DNA from: Desulfobulbaceae bacterium | Lineage (GTDB): Bacteria > Desulfobacterota > Desulfobulbia > Desulfobulbales > SURF-16 | Reading direction: 5' to 3' | Length of the DNA: 15,420 bases | NCBI GenBank assembly: GCA_024763495.1 | Contig: JANTFJ010000014.1 | Span: 1-15,420, forward strand | Part shown: positions 14,056-15,420 of the stretch, piece by piece | Layout: each line of letters opens with the position of its first letter | Numbering within the stretch: the first letter of the stretch is position 1 | Notes under the pieces: model-generated | The model's database searches: none | What the model saw: the letters and a program-made list of their open reading frames with translations, nothing else | What the model was told of the DNA's origin: nothing | Translations under genes and position numbers: made by a program

Positions 14056-15299
14056 GGGGCATCATCATGATAGATTAATCTGGCGGTCAGCAGTTCCCTG
14101 ACCTGGCTGCGAAAAGCCCTGATCTCTTCCCCGCTTTGCGGCAGCAGCTCATCGCTTCCGGCAGCCTGGGGTGGCAGCTTGTTTTTTAATTTGGCAATAT
14201 CCGGCAGCTCATTTGCCAGAGAAGAAAAATCCACCTCATCAATAGTCTGCAACAAGCCGATAACAGGGCTGTCATTACTGAAATCAGCAAGATCAAGGGG
14301 CGAAGAAGTTTTGAAAATTATTTTTTCCAGCCATATTTCGCTCAATTCAATGGCAATTCCCCGGAATATTTCAATTTGTTCTTCGGCCTTCCGCAGCAGG
14401 GAGGCATGAGCAGCACAGGAACCAGTTAACTCCAGGCGCAGGGCGAGGGGACGGCCCACTGCCTGTTCCTGTTCGCGGATAAATGCCTGGCGTACCCTGT
14501 CTTCCACTGTTTCCAGATTTTGACACTCCTTGAGGTCAACCCGGCACCTGGACCAGCGCAGGACATCAAGCTCGCGAAAATCAACCTGCTTCACCCGGCC
14601 ATGGCTGACTGTTACCAGCATGGCCCCCCTGGCTCCGGTTTCCCTGATATGGCGCCCCTGGATATTGCCGGGAAAGATAATCCATGGTTCCCGGCTTACC
14701 TCTTCCCGCTGGTGGACATGGCCCAGGGCCCAGTAGTCATAATCAAGGGCACGCAAATCAGCCACGGTGCAGGGCGCGTAAGGTTCATGCCCGGTCCGAC
14801 CGCTTAAGGCGGTATGGAGCAGGCCGATATTTAAATAATCTGGATCAGCGGCAGGGTATTTGGTTATGGGATTATCGGTCATGGCCCGGCGCTGGTAGCT
14901 CAGGCCGTGGATTTTAACCCCGATTTCTTCCAGGAAATATGTTTCAGCCTGGCGGGAGGAAAGAAGTTTGACATTATCGGGCAGGCGGAGATTTCTGCTT
15001 ATCTGGCCGGCGGCATCATGATTGCCGGAAACCATGATTACCTTGATATCATGGCGGCGCAGGCGGGCCATGCGGTCAAGAAAAAAAAGGCCGGTATTAT
15101 AATCCTTCCAGTCACCGTCATAAAGATCACCGGCCAGCAGGACAAAGGCAACCTCAGTTTCTATTGCCAATTCAATCAGGTTGTCAAAGGCCCGGCGGCA
15201 GGCGCCGCGGATTTCCTCGACCGGGGCGTCTTCGTAGGACTCCAGGCCGCGCAGGGCGCTGTCCAGGTGTATGTCTGCGGCATGAAGGAATTGGAACAT
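14052..15299 (-). CDS. YhaO-type metallophosphoesterase, SbcD/Mre11-like DNA nuclease
   Basis: The 415-residue protein carries all Mre11-type calcineurin phosphoesterase motifs: HAADIHLD (Asp9, His11), LLAGDLYD (Asp58), SGNHD (Asn93, His94), GLLHT (His162) and ALGHVHQRE (His194, His196). These bind two metal ions, normally manganese. The C-terminal third (after about residue 270) is a YhaO-style cap that would hold the ATPase. It is the first gene of the pair and overlaps the ATPase start by four bases. No strong ribosome binding site precedes the ATG at 15299. The likely role is ATP-dependent processing of DNA ends or hairpins with its partner. It is unrelated to the neighbouring respiratory genes. 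Confidence 0.9.
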   Translation of the reverse strand: MFQFLHAADIHLDSALRGLESYEDAPVEEIRGACRRAFDNLIELAIETEVAFVLLAGDLYDGDWKDYNTGLFFLDRMARLRRHDIKVIMVSGNHDAAGQISRNLRLPDNVKLLSSRQAETYFLEEIGVKIHGLSYQRRAMTDNPITKYPAADPDYLNIGLLHTALSGRTGHEPYAPCTVADLRALDYDYWALGHVHQREEVSREPWIIFPGNIQGRHIRETGARGAMLVTVSHGRVKQVDFRELDVLRWSRCRVDLKECQNLETVEDRVRQAFIREQEQAVGRPLALRLELTGSCAAHASLLRKAEEQIEIFRGIAIELSEIWLEKIIFKTSSPLDLADFSNDSPVIGLLQTIDEVDFSSLANELPDIAKLKNKLPPQAAGSDELLPQSGEEIRAFRSQVRELLTARLIYHDDAP

Positions 15300-15394
15300 G
15301 GATTTATTGACTCGTTATATTATTTTCTCAACTTTCTGACTTGTTGTTTTGTTAATGATTTCTATAAATTATACAATTTGCAGCATAGATATAT

Positions 15395-15420
15395 CGTCAT
15401 TCCGGCATGTCTTTAGCCGG
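15395..15420. repeat. Family A repeat, start of another copy cut by the window edge
   Basis: Positions 15395-15410 are identical to 58-73; the next bases (CTTTAGCCGG) diverge from the first copy but keep the GCCGG end. The opposite arm would lie beyond the window. The stretch from 15300 to here, upstream of the nuclease gene, otherwise holds only AT-rich sequence. Confidence 0.7.

Noticed and set aside
15368..15373. TATAAT on the minus strand as the nuclease promoter
   Set aside because: No acceptable -35 hexamer at 16 to 18 bases; AT-rich sequence makes a chance match likely.
1..15420. CRISPR array, tRNA, rRNA or transposase gene
   Set aside because: No regularly spaced direct repeats, no cloverleaf or rRNA sequence, and no transposase-like protein was seen on either strand.

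Overview
The window reads as chromosomal DNA of an anaerobic, metal- or electrode-respiring bacterium, most likely Desulfobacterota (Desulfuromonadia or Desulfobulbales-like). The reasons are two multiheme c-type cytochromes, a b-type cytochrome, a beta-propeller lipoprotein with an outer-membrane barrel, sigma-54-type promoters, and dispersed palindromic intergenic repeats. This placement is inference from gene content; there is no rRNA or marker gene here.

Layout. (1) 282-3600, minus strand: a lipoprotein with NHL/beta-propeller repeats followed by a 681-residue outer-membrane beta-barrel. (2) 4318-5121, plus strand, divergent from these: a secreted tetraheme cytochrome that resembles the OmcE/OmcS class of extracellular filament ('nanowire') cytochromes. 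The 717-base divergent region has a near-consensus sigma-54 promoter facing each way, a 20-base tandem direct repeat between them, and a hairpin-rich leader before the cytochrome. (3) 5196-6810, minus: a TPR-sulfotransferase whose natural N-terminus is separated from the rest by a 10-base homopolymer frameshift; it converges on the cytochrome through a shared bidirectional terminator. (4) 6975-7544, minus: a SLOG-like Rossmann protein. (5) 7908-9963, minus: a three-gene operon with a heptaheme, membrane-anchored c-type cytochrome carrying an EF-hand, a four-helix b-type cytochrome, and a 75-residue membrane protein; the cytochrome pair looks like the Geobacter CbcA/CbcB menaquinol oxidase. (6) 10558-15299, minus: a YhaO-type nuclease and a YhaN-type coiled-coil ATPase, unrelated to respiration.

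How they may work together (inference): the Cbc-like complex would take electrons from menaquinol and deliver them to periplasmic cytochromes. The tetraheme cytochrome would be secreted and assembled outside the cell with help from the propeller lipoprotein and barrel. The window would thus hold the inner-membrane and cell-surface ends of one extracellular electron transfer chain.

Three families of imperfect palindromic repeats (called A, B and C below) lie between the genes, several of them in the intergenic regions around the cytochrome genes.
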